The position numbers were made by a program, and so were the translations under genes. Source: a virus. From it: a stretch of 64,000 nucleotides of DNA. The notes below the pieces were generated by a model. The model saw only the letters and a program-made list of their open reading frames with translations, ran no database searches and was not told the DNA's origin. This document shows positions 14,348 to 22,955 of this stretch, in pieces. Positions within the stretch are counted from its first letter, which is position 1. Every line of letters starts with the position of its first letter. Location of the stretch: positions 35,658 to 99,657 of IMG/VR virus record IMGVR_UViG_3300044825_002608. The stretch is one strand, 5' to 3'.

Positions 14348-16597
14348 ATGACTGCTACTATCGCTCGTCAGCGTGGTGGAAGTAACACTTGGGAACAATT
14401 CTGTGAGTGGGTAACTTCTACCAATAACCGTCTTTATGTCGGTTGGTTTGGAACTCTAATGATTCCTACCCTTCTCGCTGCTACTATTTGTTTCATTGTT
14501 GCTTTCATTGCCGCCCCTCCCGTAGACATACTGCTTTAATCTGTGTCCTTCATCCGTAAGGGTGATGTTAAAACTGGGTGAATTGCTGGAAACCGAAAGG
14601 CAATCAGCAGCCAAGCCTTAGGTACACCTAAGGAAGGTTCAGAGACTACCTGAGGGGTTTAGTCCCCTTAATAACAGGCAAGAGTGCCCAGCCCCTTTAA
14701 TAACTTATAAAGGGTGAAGATATAGTCCAAACTTCACAGAGTAATCTGTAACAACCTAAGTCTTATGATATGGTTGTTTATATGAAGTTGAGACGGGATT
14801 CGTGAACCAGTCGCTGGTTCTCTAATGTATGGAAACAACATCATTTCTGGTGCTGTTGTTCCTAGTTCAAATGCGATTGGATTGCATTCGTAAAGGAGTG
14901 CCTTATATCAGAAATGGTATAAGAAAATCGGGTGAATTGCTGGAAACCTAACCCAGTAAAAGGATAAAAATGTATAAATAATAATATGGAATACACTTTT
15001 ATCCTAATGACTATCTACGAACAGTTTATTGAGTATTGTAAATCAAACAACTTTGATAGTGAGTATTATGAAAAACACCATATTGTCCCAAAACATAATG
15101 GTGGAACTGACGAAAAAGAAAATCTGATTTACTTACCTCCTCATATTCATACACTCGCACATTATTATCGTTGGTTGTCATTTCAGGAAATAGGTGACAA
15201 AGTTGCTTATGAAATGAGATGGAACCAAGATATTAAAAGTGTAAAACTTCGTTCTCAACTTGCTGTTAAAAGTAATAAAGAAAAAGGTAATCTTTTTTGG
15301 AATACTGAATGGCAAAGAGAACAAGGATTAAAGGGTGGAAAAAAAGGAGGTTCTGCTAATACTCAAAACCAGTTTCTTGCCAGACAAAAAGTTGGTAAAA
15401 CTTATGGAAAGCAAGTTGGACTTTCAAGACAAAAAGGTGATTTAGTAGAAATGCTAAAAAACTCAACGACTTGGAAACATAAAACTGGAAAAACTGTTAC
15501 TCTTCCTCCACAAGAAAGTATTACTAAACTTTGTGAGAAACTTCAAAGTATTGAATATTTTGAAACTCCTAACAAAGCTCTTATAGGAAAACTTCTTCGT
15601 GCAGAAAAGAAACAACTTTATGGATGGTCTTTTACTGGTATGGCAATCAGCAGCCAAGTCCCAAGTACACTTGGGAAAGGTTCAGAGACTACCTGAGGAG
15701 TTCAGTCTCCTTAATAACAGGTTTAAGTGCCCGACACCCTCAATTTAGGGTGATGATATAGTCCACACCATATGGAAACTTATGGGTTATGTGTTCTATC
15801 CAATCTGGGAAGCTGCTTCCCTTGATGAATGGCTCTACAACGGTGGTCCTTACCAACTTGTAGTCTTCCACTTCCTTATTGGTATCTATACCTATATGGG
15901 TCGTGAATGGGAACTTTCATACCGTCTAGGTATGCGTCCTTGGATCTGTGTTGCTTACAGTGCTCCCGTCGCTGCTGCTTCTGCTGTGTTCCTGGTCTAT
16001 CCTTTCGGTCAAGGTTCTTTCTCTGATGGTATGCCTCTGGGTATCTCTGGTACTTTCAACTTCATGCTTGTGTTCCAGGCAGAGCACAACATTCTGATGC
16101 ACCCATTCCATATGATGGGCGTGGCTGGCGTATTTGGTGGTTCTCTATTCAGTGCTATGCACGGTTCTCTAGTAACTTCAAGCCTAGTACGAGAAACTAC
16201 CGAAAATGAAAGTCAAAATTATGGTTACAAGTTCGGTCAAGAAGAAGAGACCTACAACATCGTAGCTGCACATGGTTATTTTGGTCGTCTTATCTTCCAA
16301 TATGCTTCGTTCAACAACTCTCGTTCACTGCACTTCTTCCTTGCTGCTTGGCCAGTTGTAGGTATCTGGTTCACTGCTCTTGGTGTAAGCACCATGGCCT
16401 TCAATTTGAACGGAATTAATCTAAATCAGTCTATCCTTGATAGTCAGAATCGTGTTATTAATTCTTGGGCAGATGTGCTAAATCGTGCCAACCTCGGGAT
16501 CGAAGTAATGCACGAAAGGAACGCACATAATTTTCCTCTAGATTTGGCTGCTGTTGAGCACACTCCTGTTGCTCTAACTGCACCTTCTATTGGTTGA
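14348..16597 (+). CDS. psbA: Photosystem II D1 protein, split by two group I introns
   Basis: Exons are 14348-14529, 14791-14887 and 15794-16597. Joined, they give an uninterrupted D1 of 360 residues. I placed the junctions by reading frame and by the group I rule that the exon ends in T and the intron in [12 protein letters not shown] and GLH|FYPIWE are restored. D1 is the reaction-centre subunit of photosystem II that turns over fastest in light. GREWELS carries Glu at the position of residue 130, as in high-light D1 forms. The C-terminus keeps the processing extension ([10 protein letters not shown]). A 97-base middle exon between two introns is unusual. Confidence 0.93.
14530..14790 (+). 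ncRNA. Group I intron 1 of psbA (no ORF)
   Basis: The 261-base intron carries the group I core in order: GGGTGAATTGCTGGAAA (P), AATCAGCAGCCAAG (Q), GGTTCAGAGACTA (R) and GATATAGTCC (S). P and Q pair to form P4, and R and S form P7. It starts after a T and ends in G (14790). No open frame is inside, so mobility would need a nuclease supplied in trans, such as the HNH enzyme at 16692. Confidence 0.88.
14961..15005 (+). promoter_or_regulatory. Late promoter inside a hairpin before the intron 2 endonuclease
   Basis: AGGATAAAA (14961-14969) and TTTTATCCT (14997-15005) are perfect complements. TATAAATA (14973-14980), the T4-type late promoter, sits in the loop. A late transcript would begin inside the loop and lose the 5' arm. 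A read-through transcript would fold and mask the start region at 15007. Confidence 0.7.
15007..15696 (+). CDS. HNH homing endonuclease in psbA intron 2
   Basis: I choose the ATG at 15007, just past the hairpin. An ATG at 14986 lies about where late transcription should begin. The 229-residue product has an HNH core in its first 60 residues: [12 protein letters not shown], then [17 protein letters not shown], giving His-His, Asn and His. The middle is Lys/Gly-rich, and the C-terminus has a DNA-binding look ([10 protein letters not shown]). Its last codons run through the intron core, so the same bases serve RNA fold and protein. Confidence 0.8.
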   Translation: MTIYEQFIEYCKSNNFDSEYYEKHHIVPKHNGGTDEKENLIYLPPHIHTLAHYYRWLSFQEIGDKVAYEMRWNQDIKSVKLRSQLAVKSNKEKGNLFWNTEWQREQGLKGGKKGGSANTQNQFLARQKVGKTYGKQVGLSRQKGDLVEMLKNSTTWKHKTGKTVTLPPQESITKLCEKLQSIEYFETPNKALIGKLLRAEKKQLYGWSFTGMAISSQVPSTLGKGSETT

Positions 16598-16616
16598 TAA
16601 AAACTTAATAGTTTTT

Positions 16617-16643
16617 AAGACCTCCTTCGGGAGGTCTTTTTTT
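16617..16643 (+). terminator. Intrinsic terminator after psbA
   Basis: AAGACCTCC, a TTCG tetraloop and GGAGGTCTT form a strong hairpin followed by T residues. The T-run is again followed directly by ATG, here opening only a three-codon frame. Confidence 0.92.
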
Positions 16644-16651
16644 ATGTCTAA

Positions 16652-16691
16652 TTGACTAAATAGTTAAATCTATGGTATAATAAGTTTAACT
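16652..16691 (+). promoter_or_regulatory. Promoter embedded in a hairpin before the HNH gene
   Basis: TTGACT (16652) and TATAAT (16676-16681) are 18 bases apart. AGTTAAA (16662-16668) and TTTAACT (16685-16691) are perfect complements flanking the -10 element, and the second arm touches the ATG at 16692. This is the same logic as the hairpins before the other endonucleases, but with a host-type promoter. Confidence 0.6.
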
Positions 16692-17159
16692 ATGAATATC
16701 CAAACCATGAAAACATGCAATGTATGTGGTAAAATAAAATCACTTTCGGAATATTATCCGACAAGATTTAAAAGTAAAGAGTTTCCTGACAAAACTTATT
16801 ATCATGGAAAATGCAAATCTTGTTTTATTAAGGCAAAACAAAAAGACTATACTCCAGATAAAGGAAGAGATAAAAATCTAAGGCATAAGTATGGAATATC
16901 ATTAGAAGATTATAATATTCTTTTAGAAAAACAGAATAATTGCTGTGCTATTTGTAGAAGCACAGATCCAAAAGGTAGAAAATCTGGCAGGGGAGGAGCA
17001 GTAGAAGTTTTTTATGTTGATCACGACCATAAAACTGGAAATGTGAGAGGATTGCTTTGTAACATTTGTAATAGAACTATGGGGTATATTGGAGAAAATT
17101 CTGGTGTATTAGAAGAAATGATTAAATACCTCGAACAACATAAATCAAATGTCTCATAA
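16692..17159 (+). CDS. Free-standing HNH endonuclease (endonuclease VII-like), downstream of psbA
   Basis: The 155-residue protein has an N-terminal zinc pair (CNVCGK...CKSC), a central LRHKYGISLEDYN segment and CCAIC...FYVDHDHKTGNVRGLLCNICN. The last stretch is the endonuclease VII/HNH fold with DHDH catalytic residues and two Cys-x2-Cys zinc knuckles. Cyanophage S-PM2 carries a free-standing HNH nuclease in the same place that cuts psbA and cooperates with an intron lacking its own nuclease. This gene could do that for intron 1. Confidence 0.82.
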   Translation: MNIQTMKTCNVCGKIKSLSEYYPTRFKSKEFPDKTYYHGKCKSCFIKAKQKDYTPDKGRDKNLRHKYGISLEDYNILLEKQNNCCAICRSTDPKGRKSGRGGAVEVFYVDHDHKTGNVRGLLCNICNRTMGYIGENSGVLEEMIKYLEQHKSNVS

Positions 17160-17271
17160 TAATCAACACGAACCCATGGAAGATTGGGTAATCTGGGCAG
17201 GAGTAGGTATTATGATGTTTACAGTTATTATTTTTGTCGTATTTACTCTATCAATGATGTATTGGGGATAA
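17149..17271 (+). CDS. 40-residue single-pass membrane protein
   Basis: The frame overlaps the HNH gene end by 11 bases. A short acidic N-terminus (HEPMEDWV) is followed by one hydrophobic helix (VGIMMFTVIIFVVFTLSMM). It fits the class of tiny thylakoid proteins of the photosynthesis block, but no named subunit was recognised. Confidence 0.6.
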   Translation: MSHNNQHEPMEDWVIWAGVGIMMFTVIIFVVFTLSMMYWG

Positions 17272-17303
17272 GATATAACTATTAATGGTTTCTATTAAAA
17301 ACC

Positions 17304-17852
17304 ATGAAGAAAGTAGCAATCTTTGGTTCAGCAAGAACAAATTCCGAATCCGGACTTTATAAGGCAGTAGAAAAACTTGGTAGAAATATCGCAGCAGAAG
17401 GATGGATAGTAGTTACTGGTGGTGGTCCAGGAACTATGGAAGCAGCAAATAAAGGAGCAATGAGTGCTTGTATTGGAAATTCTCTTTGTTCTGTTGCGGA
17501 AGCGATTTATTTGCCCTTCGAGGAAAATGTAAATCCATATGTTCAAGAATATGAGCAGCATCAAACTTTTTATTCGAGGTTGAAAACTTTTGCAGACTGT
17601 GATGCCTTTATTGTAACTCCTGGAGGTATTGGAACACTTCTTGAGATGGCAATGATTTATCAATTGGTTCAAGTGAATCATATCGACAAAAAACCAATTA
17701 TTTGTGTTGGTAAAATGTGGAGAACATTTAAAACTTGGTTAGAAGACGAAATGTTAGATAATGGATTTCTCAATAATGAAGAAATGAAACTCATACATTA
17801 TGTGGATAGATTTTCTGAAGCAACTCATTTACTCAAAGGATTGTTGACTTGA
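17304..17852 (+). CDS. LOG-family nucleotide 5'-monophosphate phosphoribohydrolase
   Basis: The 182-residue Rossmann protein has VAIFGSART at the start, VVTGGGPGTMEAANKGA near residue 40 and TPGGIGTLLEM near residue 110. GGGPGTMEA and PGGxGTxxE are the substrate and catalytic signatures of the LOG family (often mislabelled lysine decarboxylase). It removes the base from a nucleoside 5'-monophosphate, releasing ribose 5-phosphate. Its place between psbA and psbD is odd; purine salvage or feeding ribose phosphate into nucleotide synthesis is an inference. Confidence 0.83.
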   Translation: MKKVAIFGSARTNSESGLYKAVEKLGRNIAAEGWIVVTGGGPGTMEAANKGAMSACIGNSLCSVAEAIYLPFEENVNPYVQEYEQHQTFYSRLKTFADCDAFIVTPGGIGTLLEMAMIYQLVQVNHIDKKPIICVGKMWRTFKTWLEDEMLDNGFLNNEEMKLIHYVDRFSEATHLLKGLLT

Positions 17853-17865
17853 GTAATATTACTTA

Positions 17866-17899
17866 TTGACTCTTATGTTAAGAAATGCTAACATAAATA
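17866..17899 (+). promoter_or_regulatory. psbD promoter with overlapping dyad and late-promoter-like box
   Basis: TTGACT (17866) and TAACAT (17889-17894) are 17 bases apart. TTATGTTA (17873-17880) and TAACATAA (17889-17896) form a perfect 8-base dyad across the spacer and -10. GTTAAGAAATGCTAAC (17877-17892) matches the psbA leader dyad. CATAAATA (17892-17899) resembles a late box, so psbD may be read both early and late. Confidence 0.6.
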
Positions 17900-17920
17900 T
17901 GAGAAATTACATTGGAGTCT

Positions 17921-18982
17921 ATGGTATCTTCAACACTTTCACAACCAATTCAACAACGAGGATGGTTTGATGTACTTGACGATTGGCTTAAGCGTGATAG
18001 GTTTGTTTTTGTCGGTTGGTCTGGTTTACTATTATTCCCGACTGCTTATCTCGCTCTGGGTGGTTGGCTTACGGGAACTACGTTCGCAACCAGTTGGTAT
18101 ACTCATGGTATTGCGAGTTCTTACCTTGAGGGTTGCAATTTCCTTACCGCTGCTGTTTCTACTCCTGCTGATGCTCTCGGACATTCCCTTCTACTTCTTT
18201 GGGGTCCAGAAGCTCAGGGAGATTTCGTCCGTTGGATCCAACTTGGGGGACTCTGGACTTTTGTGGCACTACACGGATCTTTCGCTTTAATTGGATTTAT
18301 GCTTCGCCAGTTTGAGATTGCTCGACTGGTTGGTATCCGCCCTTACAACGCAATTGCATTCTCTGGTCCGATTGCGGTGTTTGTGAGTGTGTTTCTGATG
18401 TATCCACTGGGTCAATCCAGTTGGTTCTTTGCTCCCTCCTTTGGAGTTGCTGCTATCTTCCGATTTCTTCTGTTTATTCAAGGATTTCATAATTATCTGT
18501 TAAATCCGTTTCATATGATGGGAGTTGCTGGTATACTAGGTGGAGCACTTCTCTGTGCTATTCATGGTGCAACAGTTGAAAATACTCTATTTGAAGATGG
18601 TGATAAAGCAAATACTTTCAAAGCATTTGAACCGACTCAAGAAGAAGAAACCTATTCTATGGTCACAGCTAATCGTTTTTGGTCACAAATTTTTGGCATT
18701 GCTTTCAGTAACAAGCGTTGGTTGCATTTCTTTATGCTTTTTGTTCCTGTCATGGGTCTTTGGACATCTTCTATTGGGATTATTGGTCTTGCTCTCAATC
18801 TACGTGCTTATGATTTTGTAAGTCAGGAGATTCGTGCAGCAGAAGATCCAGAATTTGAGACTTTCTACACAAAAAATATACTGCTTAACGAAGGTCTTCG
18901 TGCTTGGATGGCACCAGTAGATCAACCTCATGAGAACTTTGTGTTTCCAGAAGAGGTGTTGCCTCGCGGTAATGCTCTATGA
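17921..18982 (+). CDS. psbD: Photosystem II D2 protein
   Basis: I choose the ATG at 17921, preceded by GGAG; a TTG three codons upstream lies on that ribosome site. The 353-residue product has the normal D2 length and features: [22 protein letters not shown], the central helices, [18 protein letters not shown] with the non-haem iron His, and the ending [12 protein letters not shown]. With D1 it forms the photosystem II core in the thylakoid. No intron is present. Confidence 0.96.
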   Translation: MVSSTLSQPIQQRGWFDVLDDWLKRDRFVFVGWSGLLLFPTAYLALGGWLTGTTFATSWYTHGIASSYLEGCNFLTAAVSTPADALGHSLLLLWGPEAQGDFVRWIQLGGLWTFVALHGSFALIGFMLRQFEIARLVGIRPYNAIAFSGPIAVFVSVFLMYPLGQSSWFFAPSFGVAAIFRFLLFIQGFHNYLLNPFHMMGVAGILGGALLCAIHGATVENTLFEDGDKANTFKAFEPTQEEETYSMVTANRFWSQIFGIAFSNKRWLHFFMLFVPVMGLWTSSIGIIGLALNLRAYDFVSQEIRAAEDPEFETFYTKNILLNEGLRAWMAPVDQPHENFVFPEEVLPRGNAL

Positions 18983-18988
18983 TATAAT

Positions 18989-19011
18989 GGAGGGGAAACC
19001 CTCCTTTTTTT
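18989..19011 (+). terminator. Intrinsic terminator after psbD
   Basis: GGAGGG, a GAAA loop and CCCTCC are followed by seven T and then ATG. A TATAAT box (18983-18988) directly abuts the hairpin, so a short transcript could start just upstream and read into the next gene. Confidence 0.88.
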
Positions 19012-19134
19012 ATGATATCTTCAACAACTCCATATAAACTCGCAGACATACTTAGAGATACCTGGCCACAACTTTACAGGAAACCACAAGTACCGTATAA
19101 TAAGGAAAAGACTTCTAAAAATGAGAAAGTATAA
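19012..19134 (+). CDS. 40-residue protein of unknown function
   Basis: The ATG follows the terminator T-run. The product is basic and Tyr/Pro-rich (TPYKLADILRDTWPQLYRKP) and overlaps the next gene by 14 bases in another frame. No known domain is seen. Confidence 0.55.
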   Translation: MISSTTPYKLADILRDTWPQLYRKPQVPYNKEKTSKNEKV

Positions 19135-19414
19135 TGAAGAATATTTTTCAGTAATTAATAGAAATACTGGAAAAAAGATTTGCGATTGTGCCGAGTATTC
19201 AGACGCGATGATGATGTTGGATATTGACCCACATAATCGGCAAATCAAAAGAAATCGATTTCTTATGAGTCCAGTAGTTGATATTGAGATGCCAAAATCA
19301 CTACCGACTAATGAGATTGTAGTCAATATGGATGGTGGTGTTGGTGGTTCTTGGAAAGTAGAAGAACCAGAAAAACTACCAGAAGGGCAAGGTAAACCTG
19401 TGATTGTCAACTAA
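19121..19414 (+). CDS. 97-residue protein of unknown function
   Basis: The sequence is charged in its first half with three consecutive Met (YSDAMMMLDIDPHN) and Gly/Val/Pro-rich in its second half. No membrane segment or known motif is visible. It lies in the psbD-adjacent slot where cyanophages carry small accessory genes. Confidence 0.6.
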   Translation: MRKYNEEYFSVINRNTGKKICDCAEYSDAMMMLDIDPHNRQIKRNRFLMSPVVDIEMPKSLPTNEIVVNMDGGVGGSWKVEEPEKLPEGQGKPVIVN

Positions 19415-19437
19415 ATAATCACAAGTCGCAGGTACTT

Positions 19438-19809
19438 ATGGTTCCTCTTCATTCTTCAAGAGAATATTTGTTTCAATTACAGGCAACAAGTTCAGGAGAA
19501 GCACGAAGATTATGGAGAAAGCACATTAAAGAAAGTTGGGAAAATAAGTGTGCTTATTGTGGATCAGAAGAAAACCTAACAATTGATCACATTATTCCTC
19601 AGTCAAAAGGTGGTCTAGATACAACTAAAAATGTAGTTTGTTGCTGCCATTCTTGTAATCAAGATAAAGGTCATACTCCTTGGGAAGATTGGTATTCTTC
19701 TCAGGAGTTTTTTAGTATAGAAAATTATGAGAAAGTAAAGAATTGGATGAAACCAGAAGCACCTGCAAATCTTTATGTTTATCGTCCAAGGAGAAATAAT
19801 TTAACATAA
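19438..19809 (+). CDS. HNH endonuclease
   Basis: The 123-residue protein contains CAYCGSEENLTIDHIIPQSKGG followed by NVVCCCHSCNQDKG. This is the classic HNH fold with two zinc Cys pairs and the DH-I-I-P catalytic stretch, in residues about 35-80. It is likely a free-standing homing nuclease. It ends the photosynthesis block and precedes the fibre genes; the target is unknown. Confidence 0.85.
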   Translation: MVPLHSSREYLFQLQATSSGEARRLWRKHIKESWENKCAYCGSEENLTIDHIIPQSKGGLDTTKNVVCCCHSCNQDKGHTPWEDWYSSQEFFSIENYEKVKNWMKPEAPANLYVYRPRRNNLT

Positions 19810-19868
19810 TAAATAGATAAAAGGCGGCAGTAGATACTGTCATTTAAGGTATATACCGAATGTAATAA

Positions 19869-22800
19869 ATGGCAACTCCAATTCGGATTAAAAGATCCGC
19901 AGTACCTAACAAAAGACCAACACTAGCAGATTTGCAGTTAGGCGAACCCGCGATTAATACTTTTGATGGTCGTATCTATTTAAGAAGAGATACCGGAGTT
20001 GCAAGCACAATCACGCTAGTTACTCCTTGGACGGAGAATACGGGAGGATCAATTTATTATAATGACGGTAATATTGGAGTTGGAACAACGAACCCAACTT
20101 CAAAATTAACTGTTTTTGGTGATGCATTATTGGATGGTGTAGTTACAGCAACAACATTTAGCGGGCAGATTAATGCTGGTGTTGCGACTGTTACATCTCT
20201 TAGTATTGGGTCCACACAAGTCATTAGTTCTGGAAGACAACTACAAAATATTCTTTCGCTTGATTCAATTACTGTTGCGACAATTGAATCGGCAATTTCT
20301 AATGCTCCAAATACGTTTAGTGACATTACCGTAACTGGTATTAGTACATTAGGAGTTACAAGTGCCACTAGTTTAAGAGCACAACAACTTAATGTATCGG
20401 GAATTACAACTCTTGGTGTAGTTACTGCGGGTAATATATTCTCTACTGGGATTATAACTGCCAATACTTTTGTAGGAAATTTAACTGGTAATGTAACTGG
20501 AAATCTAAACTCTTCTGGCGTTAATACCGCAACAACATTAAGTGGTACTACTGCTACTTATACAACAGGTAACTTTACTACTGCTAATATAACAACTGGC
20601 ATCGTAACTACTTTAATCGGTACTAATCTCAATTATAGTGGTATAGGCACTATTACAACACTGAATAGTACTAATGCTATATTAACCAATATTAATTCAA
20701 GCGGTATTAGCACTCTTGGAGTTACGAGTGTAACCCGTTTAACATCACAAAGCATTAATTCTTCTGGAATTGTAACTGGATCAACATTTAGACCTTCGAC
20801 TGGTTACATTCAAGCAGCAGATGGAACTAATTCCTTCTACATTTATAATTCAACTGGAAATGTAGCGTTTCAGGGAACAATTGGTGCGTCTCAGATTAAT
20901 AATGCTCAGGGATATAAGGTAATTGGATTCGCTGGAACAAATAACACTACTTTTGAAAATCACGTTTATATTTCTGGTGTTACTACATCTATTGGTGGTT
21001 TTGTAGGAAATCTAACAGGAACTGCAACCACAGCAACTAATCTTTCTGATGCTGCAAATATTACCACTGGCATAATTAGTACTTCTAGATTATCTGGAAC
21101 TTATAACATTAACATAAGTGGTAATGCAGCAACGGCAACTTATGCTACTAATGCTGGCATAGCAACTTATGCTACTTCAAGTGGTATTGCTACTTATGCT
21201 TCAACATCTGGCATTGCTACTTATGCTACTTCAAGTGGTATTGCTACTTATGCTTCAATAGCAGGTATAGCAACTTATGCTACTAATGCTGGCATTGCTA
21301 CTTATTCCGAAACAGCAGGTATAGCAACTTATGCTACTAATGCAGGTATAGCAACTTATGCTACTAATGCTGGTATAGCAACTTATGCAACTTCAAGTGG
21401 TATTGCTACTTATGCTTCAATATCAGGTATTGCTACTTATGCAACTTCACTTCAAAACGTAAGGACTTTTGAAATCACTGGTGATATTATTGCATCTCCA
21501 ATTTCTTTTGATGGAACTGGTAATGTATCTTTGGCAGCAACAATTCAACCAAATTCAGTTGGACTTGGAACTGATACTTTTGGTGATTATGTTAAGGATA
21601 TTTCGGGAACTGCAAATCAAATTACAGTTACTTCTGGGACTGGTGAGGGATCAACTCCTATTATTTCAATTCCCGACAGTCCAATACTTCCTGGAAATGT
21701 TACAATTTCAAATGATTTACAAGTCAATAATAATCTTAATGTAAGCGGAAACATTACAATTGGTGGAACTTCTGCTGTCATTTTCGTAAATGAACTTAAT
21801 GTAAAGGATAAAGAAATTGTATTAGGAATTACTACAATAAATGGCGGCGTAGATAGGTCTACTGATACTACTGCTAATCACGGTGGTATTGCAATTGCTT
21901 CAACTGAGGGAAGTCCCCTAGTTAGTATGAAAGTATCTGGTATTAATACTTTACCAGATACTTATAAACAATTAATGTGGGTTAAGTCTGGCACTATGGG
22001 TGCTGGGACCACTGGTGCTTGGATATTTAATTATGCTGTTGGAGTTGGATCAACACAAGTTCCAAACGGTATAAGATTTGCTGCTGGGTCCGTTCAATTT
22101 ACGGAAAATGATCTATTGGTTATAAGAAATATTAATGCTTCTGGTATTATAACGGCATCAAGTTTTAGTGGTAATGCTTCTAGTGCTACCTATGCTACTA
22201 GTGCTGGTATTGCTACTTATGCAACTTCAAGTGGTATAGCAACTTATTCCGAAACATCAGGCATAGCAACTTATGCTACTTCAAGTGGTATTGCTACTTA
22301 TGCTACTACTGCTGGCATTGCGACTTATGCTTCAACAGCAGGAATTGCCACTTATGCTACTAGTGTTGGTATTGCGACTTATGCTACTTCAAGTGGCATA
22401 GCAACTTATTCCGAAACATCAGGAATATCAACAAATGTTATAGGTGGTATAGGATCTCTTGCACAATTAAGTGTATCAGGTATTGCAACTATCATCACTG
22501 AACTTGATGTAGGTGTTGGTGGAACTATTTTCAATGCACTTCCTACCGGATTTATTGGCATAGGAACCACAAATCCAACATCAAAACTTTATATTGTTGG
22601 TGATACTTTTGTAACAGGTGTTATCACATCTACTGATTACAATTCCGCATCAGACATAAAACTCAAAACTAATATCTCCACAATTTTAAATCCCCTTGAT
22701 AAGGTTTCCAAATTAAATGGTGTAGAGTTTACTTGGAAAGAGACTGGCAAAAAGTCTGCCGGAGTAATTGCACAAGAAGTTGAAAAAGTTCTTCCAAATC

Positions 22801-22919
22801 TTGTAAATGGTGATGAAACTAAAACTGTAAATTATAATGGATTGATTGGGTTACTGATTGAATGTATTAAAGAACAACAAAAAGAAATTGATTTTCTTAA
22901 GCAAAATATATTATCATAA
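19869..22919 (+). CDS. Tail-fibre protein with S74 self-cleaving chaperone end
   Basis: The 1016-residue protein begins with RIKRSAVPNKRPTLADL and INTFDGRIYLRRDTG, an N-terminal module common to marine phage fibres. Thr/Ser/Gly-rich beta repeats follow, including GIATYATSS-type 9-residue units in two blocks (about 21139-21450 and 22187-22430). The C-terminus is a peptidase S74 domain: SDIKLKTN with the Ser where self-cleavage occurs, VIAQEVEKVLP, and a terminal coiled coil. S74 domains fold fibre trimers and then cut themselves off. Confidence 0.88.
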   Translation: MATPIRIKRSAVPNKRPTLADLQLGEPAINTFDGRIYLRRDTGVASTITLVTPWTENTGGSIYYNDGNIGVGTTNPTSKLTVFGDALLDGVVTATTFSGQINAGVATVTSLSIGSTQVISSGRQLQNILSLDSITVATIESAISNAPNTFSDITVTGISTLGVTSATSLRAQQLNVSGITTLGVVTAGNIFSTGIITANTFVGNLTGNVTGNLNSSGVNTATTLSGTTATYTTGNFTTANITTGIVTTLIGTNLNYSGIGTITTLNSTNAILTNINSSGISTLGVTSVTRLTSQSINSSGIVTGSTFRPSTGYIQAADGTNSFYIYNSTGNVAFQGTIGASQINNAQGYKVIGFAGTNNTTFENHVYISGVTTSIGGFVGNLTGTATTATNLSDAANITTGIISTSRLSGTYNINISGNAATATYATNAGIATYATSSGIATYASTSGIATYATSSGIATYASIAGIATYATNAGIATYSETAGIATYATNAGIATYATNAGIATYATSSGIATYASISGIATYATSLQNVRTFEITGDIIASPISFDGTGNVSLAATIQPNSVGLGTDTFGDYVKDISGTANQITVTSGTGEGSTPIISIPDSPILPGNVTISNDLQVNNNLNVSGNITIGGTSAVIFVNELNVKDKEIVLGITTINGGVDRSTDTTANHGGIAIASTEGSPLVSMKVSGINTLPDTYKQLMWVKSGTMGAGTTGAWIFNYAVGVGSTQVPNGIRFAAGSVQFTENDLLVIRNINASGIITASSFSGNASSATYATSAGIATYATSSGIATYSETSGIATYATSSGIATYATTAGIATYASTAGIATYATSVGIATYATSSGIATYSETSGISTNVIGGIGSLAQLSVSGIATIITELDVGVGGTIFNALPTGFIGIGTTNPTSKLYIVGDTFVTGVITSTDYNSASDIKLKTNISTILNPLDKVSKLNGVEFTWKETGKKSAGVIAQEVEKVLPNLVNGDETKTVNYNGLIGLLIECIKEQQKEIDFLKQNILS
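21139..21450 (+). repeat. 27-base coding repeats (GIATYA units)
   Basis: Around a dozen near-identical units of about 27 bases read GGTATTGCTACTTATGCT with variations. They encode 9-residue beta repeats. A second block lies at about 22187-22430. Slippage or recombination could change fibre length here. Confidence 0.8.
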
Positions 22920-22955
22920 ATACTAAAAACTACCTAGTGTAAACGAGGACGGTAG

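Larger units (their letters stand above)
14888..15793 (+). mobile_element. Group I intron 2 of psbA with HNH homing endonuclease
   Basis: The 906-base intron repeats the intron 1 core nearly base for base. GGGTGAATTGCTGGAAA is at 14930-14946; AATCAGCAGCCAAG, GGTTCAGAGACTACCTGAGG and GATATAGTCC follow after the endonuclease frame. The nuclease gene is inserted between the P and Q strands, in the P5 region. The intron ends in G (15793). It lies 97 bases from intron 1. Confidence 0.87.

Noticed and set aside
14348-14539. A truncated psbA pseudogene ending after 63 codons
   Set aside because: The early stop lies in a group I intron; the exons join to a full-length D1.
21139-21450. Regular short repeats that could suggest a CRISPR array
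   Set aside because: The repeats are in one reading frame, encode 9-residue beta units and have no unrelated spacers between them.
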